Shown here one piece after another: positions 35,856-45,330 of a stretch of DNA of 64,000 nt. Under the pieces are notes generated by a model. It had not been told where the DNA came from and did no database searches. It saw only the letters and a list, made by a program, of their open reading frames with translations. Position numbers and translations under genes: made by a program. Where the stretch lies: the NCBI RefSeq assembly GCF_012933555.1, contig NZ_JABBPK010000001.1, forward strand, positions 1,590,001 through 1,654,000, in the 5' to 3' direction. This DNA is from Niallia alba. Its GTDB lineage: Bacteria > Bacillota > Bacilli > Bacillales > Cytobacillaceae. Position 1 is the first letter of the stretch. Each line of letters opens with the position of its first letter.

Positions 35856-36839
35856 ATGAAAGTTAAATTAGAAGATGTAGCACAGTTAGCAGGTGTTTCA
35901 CCGACAACGGTTTCACGTGTGCTGAATAATCGGGGATACATAAGTGAAAAAACGAGAGAAAAAGTGGAACAAGCAATTAAAGACTTAAATTATTATCCTA
36001 ATGATATTGCACGTTCCCTTTTTAAAAAACGGACTAATTTTATTGGTCTTATTTTGCCGACAATTAATAATCCTTTTTTTAGTGAACTAGCTTTATATAT
36101 AGAGAATATATGCTCCAATCATGAGTTTAAAGTTATTTTATGTAATAGTTTAGGACAAGTGGCAAAAGAAACATCTTATGCAGAGATGCTTATCAGGCAT
36201 CAAGTAGATGGTATTATTGTTTGTTCTTATAATCGTGGAATTGAGATATATAAGAACTCCAAGCTTCCTATAGTCGCAATTGACCATTACTTATCACCAA
36301 CAATTCCAGTAATAGGTTCTGATAACTATGAAGGTGGAAGACTGGCTGTTCAACATTTACTTAATCAAGGTTGTAAAGAAATCATTCATATAAATGGACC
36401 AAGTGAGTTAGAGACACCAACTCAAAATAGAAGAAAAGCCTATGAAGACCAAGTAGCTCACCCCATAACCTATGAACTAAATAGCGTTTTCGATGAGGAA
36501 GCGACTGCAGAAACAATTAAAAAGATTTTCAAAGAGCACCCTGAAACGGATGGGATTTTTGCTAGTGATGATTTGATAGCATCGACTTGTTTGAAAGTAG
36601 CAAATGAACTGGGGATTCAGGTCCCAAATCAATTAAAAGTTGTAGGATATGATGGTACACTAAGTGTAAGAAGCTTATTGCCCCATTTAACAACAATTAA
36701 ACAGCCAATAGAGGAAATTGCACAATCAGCTGTATTAAGATTAATGGACATTATAAATGAAGTAAACAAGGATGAAAGAATGGAAATAATATTACCTGTT
36801 CAATTGTTGGAAAATGGAACGGCAGAATTAAATGGATAG
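35856..36839 (+). CDS. LacI-family repressor of the fructan operon
   Basis: The 327-residue protein has an N-terminal LacI helix-turn-helix (residues 4-23, LEDVAQLAGVSPTTVSRVLN, with hinge helix YPNDIARSL) and a periplasmic-binding-protein-like sugar domain. ATG 35856 follows GGGTGG and starts the domain at the usual distance; an ATG at 35835 lacks a ribosome site. It lies before the ABC/GH32 operon, whose leader carries five AAGCGGTT-core operators; a sixth overlaps its own promoter. The inducer is likely a fructo-oligosaccharide, sucrose or a phosphorylated derivative (inference). Confidence 0.85.
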   Translation: MKVKLEDVAQLAGVSPTTVSRVLNNRGYISEKTREKVEQAIKDLNYYPNDIARSLFKKRTNFIGLILPTINNPFFSELALYIENICSNHEFKVILCNSLGQVAKETSYAEMLIRHQVDGIIVCSYNRGIEIYKNSKLPIVAIDHYLSPTIPVIGSDNYEGGRLAVQHLLNQGCKEIIHINGPSELETPTQNRRKAYEDQVAHPITYELNSVFDEEATAETIKKIFKEHPETDGIFASDDLIASTCLKVANELGIQVPNQLKVVGYDGTLSVRSLLPHLTTIKQPIEEIAQSAVLRLMDIINEVNKDERMEIILPVQLLENGTAELNG

Positions 36840-36921
36840 AGTTGGAATTCCAGACCTTTTGTATAATAAAATATCATAAACGAAGGAGCACCAAACTTAG
36901 ATCCTTTCTTTAATAAAATAT

Positions 36922-36951
36922 AATCTAAAAATTAGATTGTATTTTTTTTTA
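36922..36951 (+). terminator. Terminator after the LacI gene
   Basis: AATCTA-AAAAT-TAGATT followed by GTA and nine Ts. Confidence 0.7.
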
Positions 36952-36962
36952 AAAATAAGTAA

Positions 36963-37094
36963 GTCAAGCGGTTGACACATAATATGAAAGCGGTTAAAAT
37001 CAAAGATATCAAGCGGTTGACATAAAAGGATATGAAAGCGGTTGATATACATAATTTGAGAAGGGAGAATTAGGAATGTGTCAAGCGGTTGACA
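36963..37094. promoter_or_regulatory. Array of five LacI-type operators
   Basis: Cores AAGCGGTT occur in five sites: 36964-36975, 36985-36996, 37009-37020, 37033-37044 and 37081-37092. They alternate between TCAAGCGGTTGA (first, third, fifth) and TGAAAGCGGTTRA (second, fourth). Starts are 21, 24, 24 and 48 bp apart. The fifth, TGTCAAGCGGTTGACA, is a perfect dyad around a central CG, as LacI-family proteins need. The likely binder is the adjacent repressor. Confidence 0.8.
36972..37000 (+). promoter_or_regulatory. Promoter of the fructan ABC/GH32 operon
   Basis: TTGACA (36972-36977), 17-bp spacer, TAAAAT (36995-37000). The first operator covers the -35 and the second covers the spacer and part of the -10. 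Confidence 0.6.
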
Positions 37095-37136
37095 TTTATA
37101 TGGTTTAACATTTTCTATAGAAGGGGGCGAAATAAA

Positions 37137-38120
37137 ATGTCGATTTCAGTACCTGAAAAGAATAATAAGAAAACTTCAACTGTAGTAGAAGGCAGAATAG
37201 TTCCTATTGAAAAGAAGGAGAACTTTATTCAATATTTTAAAAAAAATTATGTGTTGTATTTATTTTTAGTACCTGCCATTATTTTAACAATTGTATTTAA
37301 ATATATCCCAATGTATGGGGCGATAATCGCTTTTAAAGATTTTAGCCCAATGAAGGGAATTATGGGAAGTGATTGGGTAGGTTTAACACACTTTAAGGAT
37401 TTTTTAACTTCTCCCAATTTTAAAGACATTTTTATGAATACGCTTAAATTAAGTTTTTATGGTTTGATACTTGGCTTCCCTGTACCTATTATTCTAGCAC
37501 TTAGTCTAAACCAAGTACGGAGAGCAGCTATCAAAAAAAACATCCAATTAATACTGTATGCACCAAATTTTATATCTGTTGTTGTCATTACAGGAATGTT
37601 ATTTATCTTTATGTCACCTACAGGTCCAATAAATTCACTATTATCTATATTTAACGATAAACCCGTGTCTTTCATGACAGATCCTGAATATTTTAGATCT
37701 ATTTATATTTTATCAGGAATATGGCAAGCTGCAGGATGGTCGTCCATTATTTATGTAGCAGCACTTGCAAATGTTGATCCTCAATTACATGATGCTGCAA
37801 CAATCGATGGAGCAACACTTTTACAGAGGATAAGACATATTGATCTTCCTACACTTAAACCTATAATGGCTGTGTTGTTTATTTTAGGGGCAGGAGGAAT
37901 CATGGCGATAGGATTTGAAAAGGCTTACTTGATGCAAACCTCAATGAATCTACCTACTTCAGAGATATTACCAACTTATGTGTACAAAGTAGGCTTGCAG
38001 GCTGGAGATTATGCATATTCAACTGCGGTAGGCTTGTTTAATTCTGTTATTAATGTAGTTTTACTAGTATTCGTTAACTTTGTAGTGAAGAAGTTAAATG
38101 AAGGCGAAGGGTTGTATTAG
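37137..38120 (+). CDS. Carbohydrate ABC transporter permease, LplB type
   Basis: The 327-residue protein has six TM helices; the first follows a cytosolic N-terminus (about 1-35). The EAA-like loop AATIDGATLLQRIRHIDLPTLKP marks the ATPase-contact site. It belongs to the LplB/YteP group of oligosaccharide importers, partnered by the next gene and the lipoprotein. ATG 37137 has AAGGGGGCGAAATAAA upstream; an earlier TTG would fall inside an operator. No ATPase gene is present, so a shared MsmX-type ATPase is expected. Confidence 0.88.
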   Translation: MSISVPEKNNKKTSTVVEGRIVPIEKKENFIQYFKKNYVLYLFLVPAIILTIVFKYIPMYGAIIAFKDFSPMKGIMGSDWVGLTHFKDFLTSPNFKDIFMNTLKLSFYGLILGFPVPIILALSLNQVRRAAIKKNIQLILYAPNFISVVVITGMLFIFMSPTGPINSLLSIFNDKPVSFMTDPEYFRSIYILSGIWQAAGWSSIIYVAALANVDPQLHDAATIDGATLLQRIRHIDLPTLKPIMAVLFILGAGGIMAIGFEKAYLMQTSMNLPTSEILPTYVYKVGLQAGDYAYSTAVGLFNSVINVVLLVFVNFVVKKLNEGEGLY

Positions 38121-38140
38121 GAAAAAGGGGGGGATAACCA

Positions 38141-39019
38141 GTGGAAAATCATTCAAAAACAGATAAAACGCTACTTTTTAGTAACAAAATAATTTTAGTA
38201 TTACTTGTGTTAATCGTATTATTACCATTACTTTATATTTTATTGGCTTCCTTTTTAGATCCAAATGTTTTACTTAGTAAAGGTTTTTCCTTAAATCCGT
38301 CTGATTGGAGTCTCGAAGGATATAAACGGATTCTTCAAGATGAATTGATGATAAAAGGATTTATCAATTCAGTTTTATATTCGGTAGGATTTACGATCGT
38401 CACGATTATTATCACAATATTTGCGGCATATCCACTCTCTCTTGATGGATTCAAAGGGAAGAATGTAATCATGATTTTCTTTCTCATCACCATGTTTTTT
38501 AATGGTGGACTGATTCCTACCTATTTAGTAGTAAAAGATTTAGGAATGCTAAATACGATTTGGTCCATTATTTTGCCAGGAGCAATTAGTGTTTGGAATA
38601 TTATATTAGCACGAACCTTTTTTAAAGGTCTACCAAAAGAACTATTTGAGGCAGCTAAAATTGACGGTGCTTCTGAATTAAAAATATTTTTAAAAATAGT
38701 ATTGCCATTGTCTAAACCTATTATTTTTGTCATTGCTCTATATGCCTTTGTTGGACAATGGAATTCCTACTTTGATGCAATGATTTACTTAGAGGATCAA
38801 GAATTACATCCATTGCAGCTAGTTTTACGATCTATTCTGATTCAAAACCAAGTTCAGCCTGGAATGATTAGTGATCAGTTAGCAATGGCTGAGTTAAGTA
38901 AATTAGCAGAAAAAATAAAATATGCGTCTATTGTCATTTCAAGTTTACCACTTCTAATTATGTATCCATTCTTCCAAAAATACTTTGAAAAAGGTGTTAT
39001 GGTAGGATCTTTAAAATAA
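38141..39019 (+). CDS. Carbohydrate ABC transporter permease, LplC/YtcP type
   Basis: The 292-residue second permease has six TM helices, with the EAA loop LFEAAKIDGASELKIFLKIVLP. It starts at GTG 38141 behind AAAGGGGGGGATAA, 20 bp after the first permease. The C-terminal end FFQKYFEKGVMVGSLK is typical of the family. It forms a heterodimer with the LplB-type subunit. Confidence 0.88.
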   Translation: MENHSKTDKTLLFSNKIILVLLVLIVLLPLLYILLASFLDPNVLLSKGFSLNPSDWSLEGYKRILQDELMIKGFINSVLYSVGFTIVTIIITIFAAYPLSLDGFKGKNVIMIFFLITMFFNGGLIPTYLVVKDLGMLNTIWSIILPGAISVWNIILARTFFKGLPKELFEAAKIDGASELKIFLKIVLPLSKPIIFVIALYAFVGQWNSYFDAMIYLEDQELHPLQLVLRSILIQNQVQPGMISDQLAMAELSKLAEKIKYASIVISSLPLLIMYPFFQKYFEKGVMVGSLK

Positions 39020-39050
39020 TTTAAAACAAAAGCATATGGAGGGTTAATTT

Positions 39051-40667
39051 ATGGGGAAAATTAATAAGCTTCTTTCCACTTTTATTGTTACAGGTCTTGT
39101 TTTAACAGGTTGTAGTGGCGAAAAGACAAGTAAAAGTGCTTCCACGGAAGATTTAAAACTAACAGATGTTACCTTTCCTTTGGAAGAGAAAGTCACACTT
39201 CGTTTTATGACACAAAGCTCTGCTTTGGCACCAACCGACCCGAATGAAAAGCTAATTTATCAAAGATTAGAGGAACAGACAGGTGTCCATATAGATTGGA
39301 AAAACTATACGAAAGACCAATTTGTGGAGAAGCGGAATTTAGCGTTGGCAAGTGGGGAGCTGCCAGATGCCATTTTAGATGCTGCTTTCAGTGATTATGA
39401 TTTATTGAAATATGCGAAGGATGGAACCATCATACCAGTTGAAGATTTAATTGATCAGTATATGCCCAATTTTAAAAAGGTGCTGGAAGAAGCTCCAGAA
39501 TATAAATCGATGATTACAGCTCCAGATGGACATATATACAGTTTTCCTTGGATTGAAGAGCTTGGCAGTGGAAAGAGCCGCATTCAAGTAGTTGACTGCC
39601 TTCCTTGGATAAATGTAGAATGGCTCAATAATTTAGGGCTGGAAATGCCAACAACAACAGAAGAACTAAAAGAGGTACTTCTTGCTTTTAAAACACAAGA
39701 TCCAAATTGTAATGGCGAAGCAGATGAAATACCACTATCCTTTATTGTAAATCAAGGAGGAGAAGACCCAGCCTTTTTATTTGCTTCATTTGGTTTAGGG
39801 GATAACTGGGACCATACAGTTGTTTCAAACGATGGGGAAGTTATCTTTACTGCAGCAGAAGAAGGGTATAAAGAAGCATTAAAATTCTTTAATGAGCTAA
39901 ATGAATTAGGTTTAATTGATGTAGAAGCATATGAACAAGATTGGAATAAGTATGTAGCAAAAGGAAAAGATTCTAAATATGGTCTTTACTTTACTTGGGA
40001 TAAAGGAAATATTACTGGCATGAACGATACTTATGATGTGATGCCGCCATTAGAAGGACCTTCTGGGGAAAGAAATGTGGCGCAAACAAATGGCTTTGGT
40101 CTTGATAGAGGAAGAATGGTTATCACAAGTTCGAATAAGAATTTAGAATTAACAGCCAAATGGATTGATCAACTGTATGAGCCGCTGCAATCTGTTCAAA
40201 ATAACTGGGGAACATATGGTGACACAAAACAGCAAAATATTTTTGAATTTGATGAGAAAGCTGGTATGTTAAAGCATCTTCCTTTAGAAGGCGCGGCACC
40301 AGTCGAAATAAGAGAAAAAACAAATATCGCAGGACCGCTGGCGATACTAGATGAGTATTACGGCGTATATACGACAAAACCAGAAGATGCTGCTTGGAGA
40401 TTAGATATTTTAGAAAAAAATATGGTTCCTCATATTAAAGCTGAGAACTTTTATCCACCTGTATTTTTCTCACTAGAGGAAGCAGATGAAAAGGCAAAAA
40501 TTGAAACAGATTTAATTGCTTATGTAAATAGAAAAAGAGCGGAATGGATGAGTAATGGAAAAATTGAGGAAGAATGGAAGGATTATTTGAAAGAATTAGA
40601 GAGGCTAGGTCTAAGCACTTGGTTGCAAATTAAGCAAGATGGCTATGACAGAACAGTAAAACAGTAA
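39051..40667 (+). CDS. Extracellular solute-binding lipoprotein, LplA type
   Basis: The 538-residue lipoprotein has a signal peptide with lipobox LTGC (Cys21), and a large two-lobe binding domain (about 50-530) with TFPLEEKVTLRFMTQ and PNCNGEADEIPLSF. The length suits LplA-like proteins, which bind larger oligosaccharides than MalE-type ones. It lies in the permease operon and should deliver the oligosaccharide; fructo-oligosaccharides are the likely ligand from the GH32 neighbours. ATG behind GGAGGGTTAATTT. Confidence 0.88.
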   Translation: MGKINKLLSTFIVTGLVLTGCSGEKTSKSASTEDLKLTDVTFPLEEKVTLRFMTQSSALAPTDPNEKLIYQRLEEQTGVHIDWKNYTKDQFVEKRNLALASGELPDAILDAAFSDYDLLKYAKDGTIIPVEDLIDQYMPNFKKVLEEAPEYKSMITAPDGHIYSFPWIEELGSGKSRIQVVDCLPWINVEWLNNLGLEMPTTTEELKEVLLAFKTQDPNCNGEADEIPLSFIVNQGGEDPAFLFASFGLGDNWDHTVVSNDGEVIFTAAEEGYKEALKFFNELNELGLIDVEAYEQDWNKYVAKGKDSKYGLYFTWDKGNITGMNDTYDVMPPLEGPSGERNVAQTNGFGLDRGRMVITSSNKNLELTAKWIDQLYEPLQSVQNNWGTYGDTKQQNIFEFDEKAGMLKHLPLEGAAPVEIREKTNIAGPLAILDEYYGVYTTKPEDAAWRLDILEKNMVPHIKAENFYPPVFFSLEEADEKAKIETDLIAYVNRKRAEWMSNGKIEEEWKDYLKELERLGLSTWLQIKQDGYDRTVKQ

Positions 40668-40686
40668 ATTAATTGGAGGCATGACA

Positions 40687-42144
40687 TTGAAGATTACTAA
40701 ACTCGAAAAATACAGACCAGCCTTGCATTTTTCTCCCAAAAAAAATTGGATGAATGATCCGAATGGATTAGTGTTTTTCAAAGGAGAATATCATTTATTT
40801 TATCAGCATAATCCGCATGGTAGCACATGGGGGCCCATGCATTGGGGGCATGCAGTCAGCAAAGATTTAATTGTATGGGATGAATTAGAGATAGCTTTAC
40901 ATCCTGATGAGAATGGAACCATTTTTTCGGGCAGCATAGTTGTAGATTGGAATAATACAACAGGCTTTTTTAACGAAGAACCCGGGTTGGTGGCTATTTT
41001 TACCCATCACTCGGAGCCAGATCACGGCAAGGAGGCTGTTCAGACACAGAGTTTGGCATATAGCATAGATAAGGGAAGATCATGGATTAAATATGACGGT
41101 AATCCCGTACTTGCTCACCCTACCAATCCTGATTTTAGAGACCCTAAAGTTTTTTGGCACAAAGATACCCAAAAGTGGATGATGGCTTTAGCTACAGGAC
41201 AAACAATCTCTTTCTATTCCTCTCCAAATTTGAAGGATTGGCAGTTTGAAAGTGAATTTGGAGAGAATTGCGGCTGTCACAAAGGGGTATGGGAATGTCC
41301 AGACTTATTTGAGTTACCAATAGACAATACAAATGATAAAAAATGGGTGCTTATTGTCAGTATTGGCGATAATCCTCAATATGATGAAGGATCTCGCACG
41401 CAGTATTTTGTTGGCTCATTTGATGGAAAGGAATTTACGCCAGAACATGAAGATATAAAATGGCTGGACTATGGGAAGGACAACTATGCTGGAGTAAGCT
41501 TTTCTGATATTCCTGAAGCAGATGGAAGACGAATTTATTTAGGCTGGATGAGTAATTGGCGTTATGCTAATCAAGTTCCGACAGAAGGATGGAGAAGTCA
41601 GATGACTCTTCCTAGAGAGCTGGAACTGCGTGAGAAGATGGGAGAGTATTATCTCGTCCAGCATTTAGTAAGAGAATTAGATACCTATTTTGATAGAAAA
41701 GAAGAAAGAACAGACACAATCATTACAGACAAAGAAAGCACTGTTTTTGAAGTAGATCATGAATACACAGAGATAATCCTATCCTTCAAGAATATAAATG
41801 CAAATAAGTATGGATTAAGGATAGAACATACAGATTCACAGCATACAACTATTACTATTGATGCGAAAGAAAATATACTGAGTCTGTCTCGTGAAAAATC
41901 TGGGGTGGTTGATTTTTCCGATATTTTTCCTAAACTGCAGCGAGTTTGTCTTGAGGATTCTCATTCACTTGAGTTACGAATAATTGTAGATTCTGCCTCC
42001 TTAGAATTATTTATCAATGGCGGAGAGCAAGCATTAACAAGTTTAATTTTCCCTGATAAAGTAAGCAAACGAATATGTTTGTTTGCAGAAGAAGGGAAAG
42101 TAAATCTAGTATATGGCAAGGTATCTGTTCCTTCTAAAAGTTGA
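40687..42144 (+). CDS. Intracellular GH32 beta-fructosidase (levanase/sucrose hydrolase type)
   Basis: The 485-residue enzyme has no signal peptide and so acts in the cytosol on imported oligosaccharides. GH32 motifs: NWMNDPNG near residue 20 (nucleophile Asp), DFRDPKVFW (transition-state Asp) and WECPDLF (acid/base Glu). A C-terminal beta-sandwich with SLELFINGGEQA completes the family fold. It releases fructose from the non-reducing end. The GGAGG site touches ATG 40681 but is 7 nt from TTG 40687, which is taken as start; either is possible. Confidence 0.9.
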   Translation: MKITKLEKYRPALHFSPKKNWMNDPNGLVFFKGEYHLFYQHNPHGSTWGPMHWGHAVSKDLIVWDELEIALHPDENGTIFSGSIVVDWNNTTGFFNEEPGLVAIFTHHSEPDHGKEAVQTQSLAYSIDKGRSWIKYDGNPVLAHPTNPDFRDPKVFWHKDTQKWMMALATGQTISFYSSPNLKDWQFESEFGENCGCHKGVWECPDLFELPIDNTNDKKWVLIVSIGDNPQYDEGSRTQYFVGSFDGKEFTPEHEDIKWLDYGKDNYAGVSFSDIPEADGRRIYLGWMSNWRYANQVPTEGWRSQMTLPRELELREKMGEYYLVQHLVRELDTYFDRKEERTDTIITDKESTVFEVDHEYTEIILSFKNINANKYGLRIEHTDSQHTTITIDAKENILSLSREKSGVVDFSDIFPKLQRVCLEDSHSLELRIIVDSASLELFINGGEQALTSLIFPDKVSKRICLFAEEGKVNLVYGKVSVPSKS

Positions 42145-42156
42145 TATATAATGGAA

Positions 42157-42189
42157 AGCCAGAGGATTGGATAAATCTATCCTCTGGCT
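42157..42189 (+). terminator. Hairpin between GH32 and fructokinase genes
   Basis: AGCCAGAGGA pairs with TCCTCTGGCT, followed by ATTTTA. The T-run is imperfect, so it may attenuate instead of ending the operon. Confidence 0.7.
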
Positions 42190-42238
42190 ATTTTATACGA
42201 AACTCAATGGAAAAAAGTTAGAAAAGTGGTGTAGAGAT

Positions 42239-43207
42239 ATGATCGATGTAGCAGCATTAGGAGAAATTTTAATTGATTTTACTCCCCAAGGAGAAAATGA
42301 GCAGGGGTTTCCGATTCTTGTTGCAAATCCAGGTGGAGCCCCGGGAAATGTTCTAGTGGCTTTATCCTGTTTAGGGCTGAGAACAGAATTTATGGGGAGC
42401 GTAGGAAATGATTATTTTGGGGAATTACTCGTTGCTACCTTACAGAATAAAGGGGTGCAAACAAATGGAATTGTTTATTCCCCAATAAAAACGACACTAG
42501 CATTTGTGCATATTGATCATCAGGGGGATCGTTCATTTGATTTTTATAGACAGCCTGGTGCGGACATGATGTTATCTAAGGACGATGTGGACTTTTCATT
42601 AATAGCAGATGCTAAAATATTCCATGTAGGATCAATATCCATGACAAATGAGCCAGCAAGAGAAGCAACTTTAGTAGCATTAAATTATGCGAAAGAACAA
42701 CATAAGATTATTTCATTTGATCCAAATCTTCGTCCCTTACTATGGCAAAGCTTAGAGGAGGCAAAAGAGCAAATCGAAGCAGTCTTGCATTTTGCGGATA
42801 TAGTCAAAGTTTCGGAAGAAGAATTAGCATTTTTAACGAATACAACAGATATTTTTTCAGGAGCAAAGCAGTTATTTAAAGAGTTTGATTTACGGCTGCT
42901 TTTTGTAACAGTGGGAGATAAGGGAAGCTATGCATATGGAGAGGATGGCTTAGTATTTGTCCCAGGAGCAGCTGTAAAAGCAATTGATACAACTGGATGC
43001 GGAGATGCATTTCTTGCTGGCGTGCTATATGAATTATTAAAGAGGGATTTATTGAATTTTAAAATACGCGAAGATATATTAAAGCAAATATTGAATTTCG
43101 GAAATGCGATGGGAGCATATGTGGCAACAAATAAAGGTGGAATTCCAGCCATGCCTACTCTTCACCAAATCGAAGACTTTATAGTAGTTAATAAAAAGGG
43201 AGGATAA
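42239..43207 (+). CDS. Fructokinase, PfkB family
   Basis: The 322-residue kinase has N-terminal ALGEILIDF, a glycine-rich NPGGAPGNV (sugar site), and C-terminal DTTGCGDAF with catalytic Asp in the anion hole motif. It phosphorylates fructose freed by the GH32 enzymes to fructose-6-phosphate. ATG 42239 is chosen: an upstream TTG lies in the terminator hairpin. The position between two GH32 genes fits its role. Confidence 0.88.
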   Translation: MIDVAALGEILIDFTPQGENEQGFPILVANPGGAPGNVLVALSCLGLRTEFMGSVGNDYFGELLVATLQNKGVQTNGIVYSPIKTTLAFVHIDHQGDRSFDFYRQPGADMMLSKDDVDFSLIADAKIFHVGSISMTNEPAREATLVALNYAKEQHKIISFDPNLRPLLWQSLEEAKEQIEAVLHFADIVKVSEEELAFLTNTTDIFSGAKQLFKEFDLRLLFVTVGDKGSYAYGEDGLVFVPGAAVKAIDTTGCGDAFLAGVLYELLKRDLLNFKIREDILKQILNFGNAMGAYVATNKGGIPAMPTLHQIEDFIVVNKKGG

Positions 43208-43242
43208 ATGGTGCTAAAAAGGAGGAGAGGAGGAGAAGCAAA

Positions 43243-45102
43243 TTGAGACAAAGAATCTTGACAGCTGTTTTGTCTGTTGCATGGTTATTAACTGGCTGTA
43301 GTATCCATCAAATGGGAAAGGAAGAGAAAAATTTGGATGCCTTGAGACCGGATAATATGGAAGCTGCCACTTCTGATTATTATACAGAATTGTATCGACC
43401 TCAATATCACTTTTCAACCCCTTCAGGAAATTTAGCTGACCCTAATGGACTCATCTATTTTGAGGGAGAGTATCATCTGTTTCATCAAAAAAATGGTAAT
43501 TGGGCACACGCAGTGAGCAGGGATTTATTACATTGGGAGCATTTGCCGATTGCGTTAGAACATGATAACCTAGGGCAAGCATTATCTGGAAGCACTGTGG
43601 TGGATTGGAATGATTCCACAGGATTTTTTGATGGGAAAGCCGGGTTAGTTGCCATCTATACAAATACAGAGGGTGGAGAATCTCAAAGTATTGCTTATAG
43701 CAAAGATAATGGAAGAACATGGGAAAGATATAAAGGAAATCCGGTTATTCCAAACCCTGGAATAAAGGATTTTCGTGATCCAAAAGTATTTTGGCATGAG
43801 AGTACTAAAAAATGGGTAATGGTTGTTTCGACAAATCAAAGTGTGACGTTTTATCGTTCTGATAATTTGATTGACTGGGAGTTTCAGAGTCAATTTGGGG
43901 ATAAGGAGGGATCTCATGCAGCTGTATGGGAATGTCCTGATTTATTCGAATTGCCTGTAGATGGTGATGAGAATAATAAGAAATGGGTATTGCAAGTTAG
44001 TGTTGGAGATAATGAAGAAACAAATGGATCAACTGCTCAATATTTTATTGGAGAGTTTGACGGAACACAATTTATTAATGATAATGCGCCAGAAACTATT
44101 TTGACAACAGATTTTGGGCAAGACTTTTATGCAGCTCAGTCCTTTTCTGATATCCCGGAAAAAGATGGCCGCCGAATATGGTTAGGCTGGATGGCGAATT
44201 GGAGATATCCTTATCAATCGCCGACGGAACCATGGAAGGGATCTATGTCAATTCCACGTGAACTGCATTTGAAAACAGTTAAGGATGGAAGTATTAAGTT
44301 ATTTCAAGAACCGGTTAGGGAGTTAGAAAGTTTACGTGTTAATCATATTGCTATTGATCCTATGAAGGTTAATGGGGAGCAGTCAATTCCTGATTTTTCT
44401 GGTACCACTTATGAATTTGAAGCTGTGCTGGAATGGGAAAACGTAGAGGAATTCGGTATTCGCGTTCGACAATCAGAGGACGAAAATACGGTTATAGGTG
44501 TAAATACGTTAGGTAAAAAACTATTCTTAGATAGATCTCGTGCTGGATTAGAAACGTTATTGGATCGAAATGGGAATCCATTTCAATTTGGTAATAACCA
44601 TACAACTACTTACCCTGTTGAGGAGAAACGAATAAAGATAAGAGGATTTGTTGATGAATCATCTGTTGAGGTGTTTATAAACGACGGGGAATATGTCTTT
44701 ACGAAATTAATCTATTCCCAGCCTACGAGCAACGGAATAGAGTTATATACAAAAGGTGGTAGTATGAAGGTTGTTTCACTAGACTTTTATCCTTTATATT
44801 CAACCTGGAGAGAACGCCCAAAGGAAAATGAAGTCGAACGTATAGTAGTAAGTTCGGAATATTTAACTATTAAAGAAGGGGAAATCAAAACTATTAAAGC
44901 GATTTTAAAGCCAGATTGGATTAAGAGCAGTTCTCCTTTTAGTTGGGACAGCGCTGTACAAGACATAATCGAAATCACGGAGTCTGATGACGAGGAGAAG
45001 GGTATTTCCATTAAAGCATTAAAGCCAGGAGTAACAAGCATACAGGTTAAGCATCCAGAAACGAAAATTGCAAAGGAAATTAGAATAAGGGTAGTAAAAT
45101 AA
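43243..45102 (+). CDS. Surface GH32 beta-fructosidase lipoprotein with C-terminal Ig-like domain
   Basis: The 619-residue lipoprotein (lipobox LTGC, Cys19) is held outside the membrane. GH32 five-blade catalytic domain from about 50: the usual WMNDPNG appears as GNLADPNG, keeping the nucleophile Asp; RDPKVFW and WECPDLFELP are intact. A beta-sandwich domain (about 350-520) and a bacterial Ig-like repeat (about 535-619, KALKPGVTSIQV) follow. It would cut levan or inulin at the surface for the ABC importer. It starts at TTG 43243 behind GGAGGAGAAG. It is close in sequence to the intracellular GH32 upstream. Confidence 0.88.
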   Translation: MRQRILTAVLSVAWLLTGCSIHQMGKEEKNLDALRPDNMEAATSDYYTELYRPQYHFSTPSGNLADPNGLIYFEGEYHLFHQKNGNWAHAVSRDLLHWEHLPIALEHDNLGQALSGSTVVDWNDSTGFFDGKAGLVAIYTNTEGGESQSIAYSKDNGRTWERYKGNPVIPNPGIKDFRDPKVFWHESTKKWVMVVSTNQSVTFYRSDNLIDWEFQSQFGDKEGSHAAVWECPDLFELPVDGDENNKKWVLQVSVGDNEETNGSTAQYFIGEFDGTQFINDNAPETILTTDFGQDFYAAQSFSDIPEKDGRRIWLGWMANWRYPYQSPTEPWKGSMSIPRELHLKTVKDGSIKLFQEPVRELESLRVNHIAIDPMKVNGEQSIPDFSGTTYEFEAVLEWENVEEFGIRVRQSEDENTVIGVNTLGKKLFLDRSRAGLETLLDRNGNPFQFGNNHTTTYPVEEKRIKIRGFVDESSVEVFINDGEYVFTKLIYSQPTSNGIELYTKGGSMKVVSLDFYPLYSTWRERPKENEVERIVVSSEYLTIKEGEIKTIKAILKPDWIKSSSPFSWDSAVQDIIEITESDDEEKGISIKALKPGVTSIQVKHPETKIAKEIRIRVVK

Positions 45103-45123
45103 AAGTATTATACAGTATGTAAG

Positions 45124-45156
45124 AGCACTTTTCGCAAAAAAGGAAAAGTGCTTTTA
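45124..45156 (+). terminator. Terminator after the GH32 lipoprotein gene
   Basis: AGCACTTTTC pairs with GAAAAGTGCT; TTTTA follows. Confidence 0.85.
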
Positions 45157-45330
45157 TATGGATTCTAAATAGAGTGTATGGAGCATTTTGTTTACAAATA
45201 AGATTCTTACACGTAAGAAAAAATGTCATCACTCCTGGGGGAGACCATACAGTAGATTGGAAAAAGAAAGCTGGCAATTAGTGAAAAAGGATGTTCGGTT
45301 CTCTGTCTGAAGAAAGAATGCCCAAATCCA

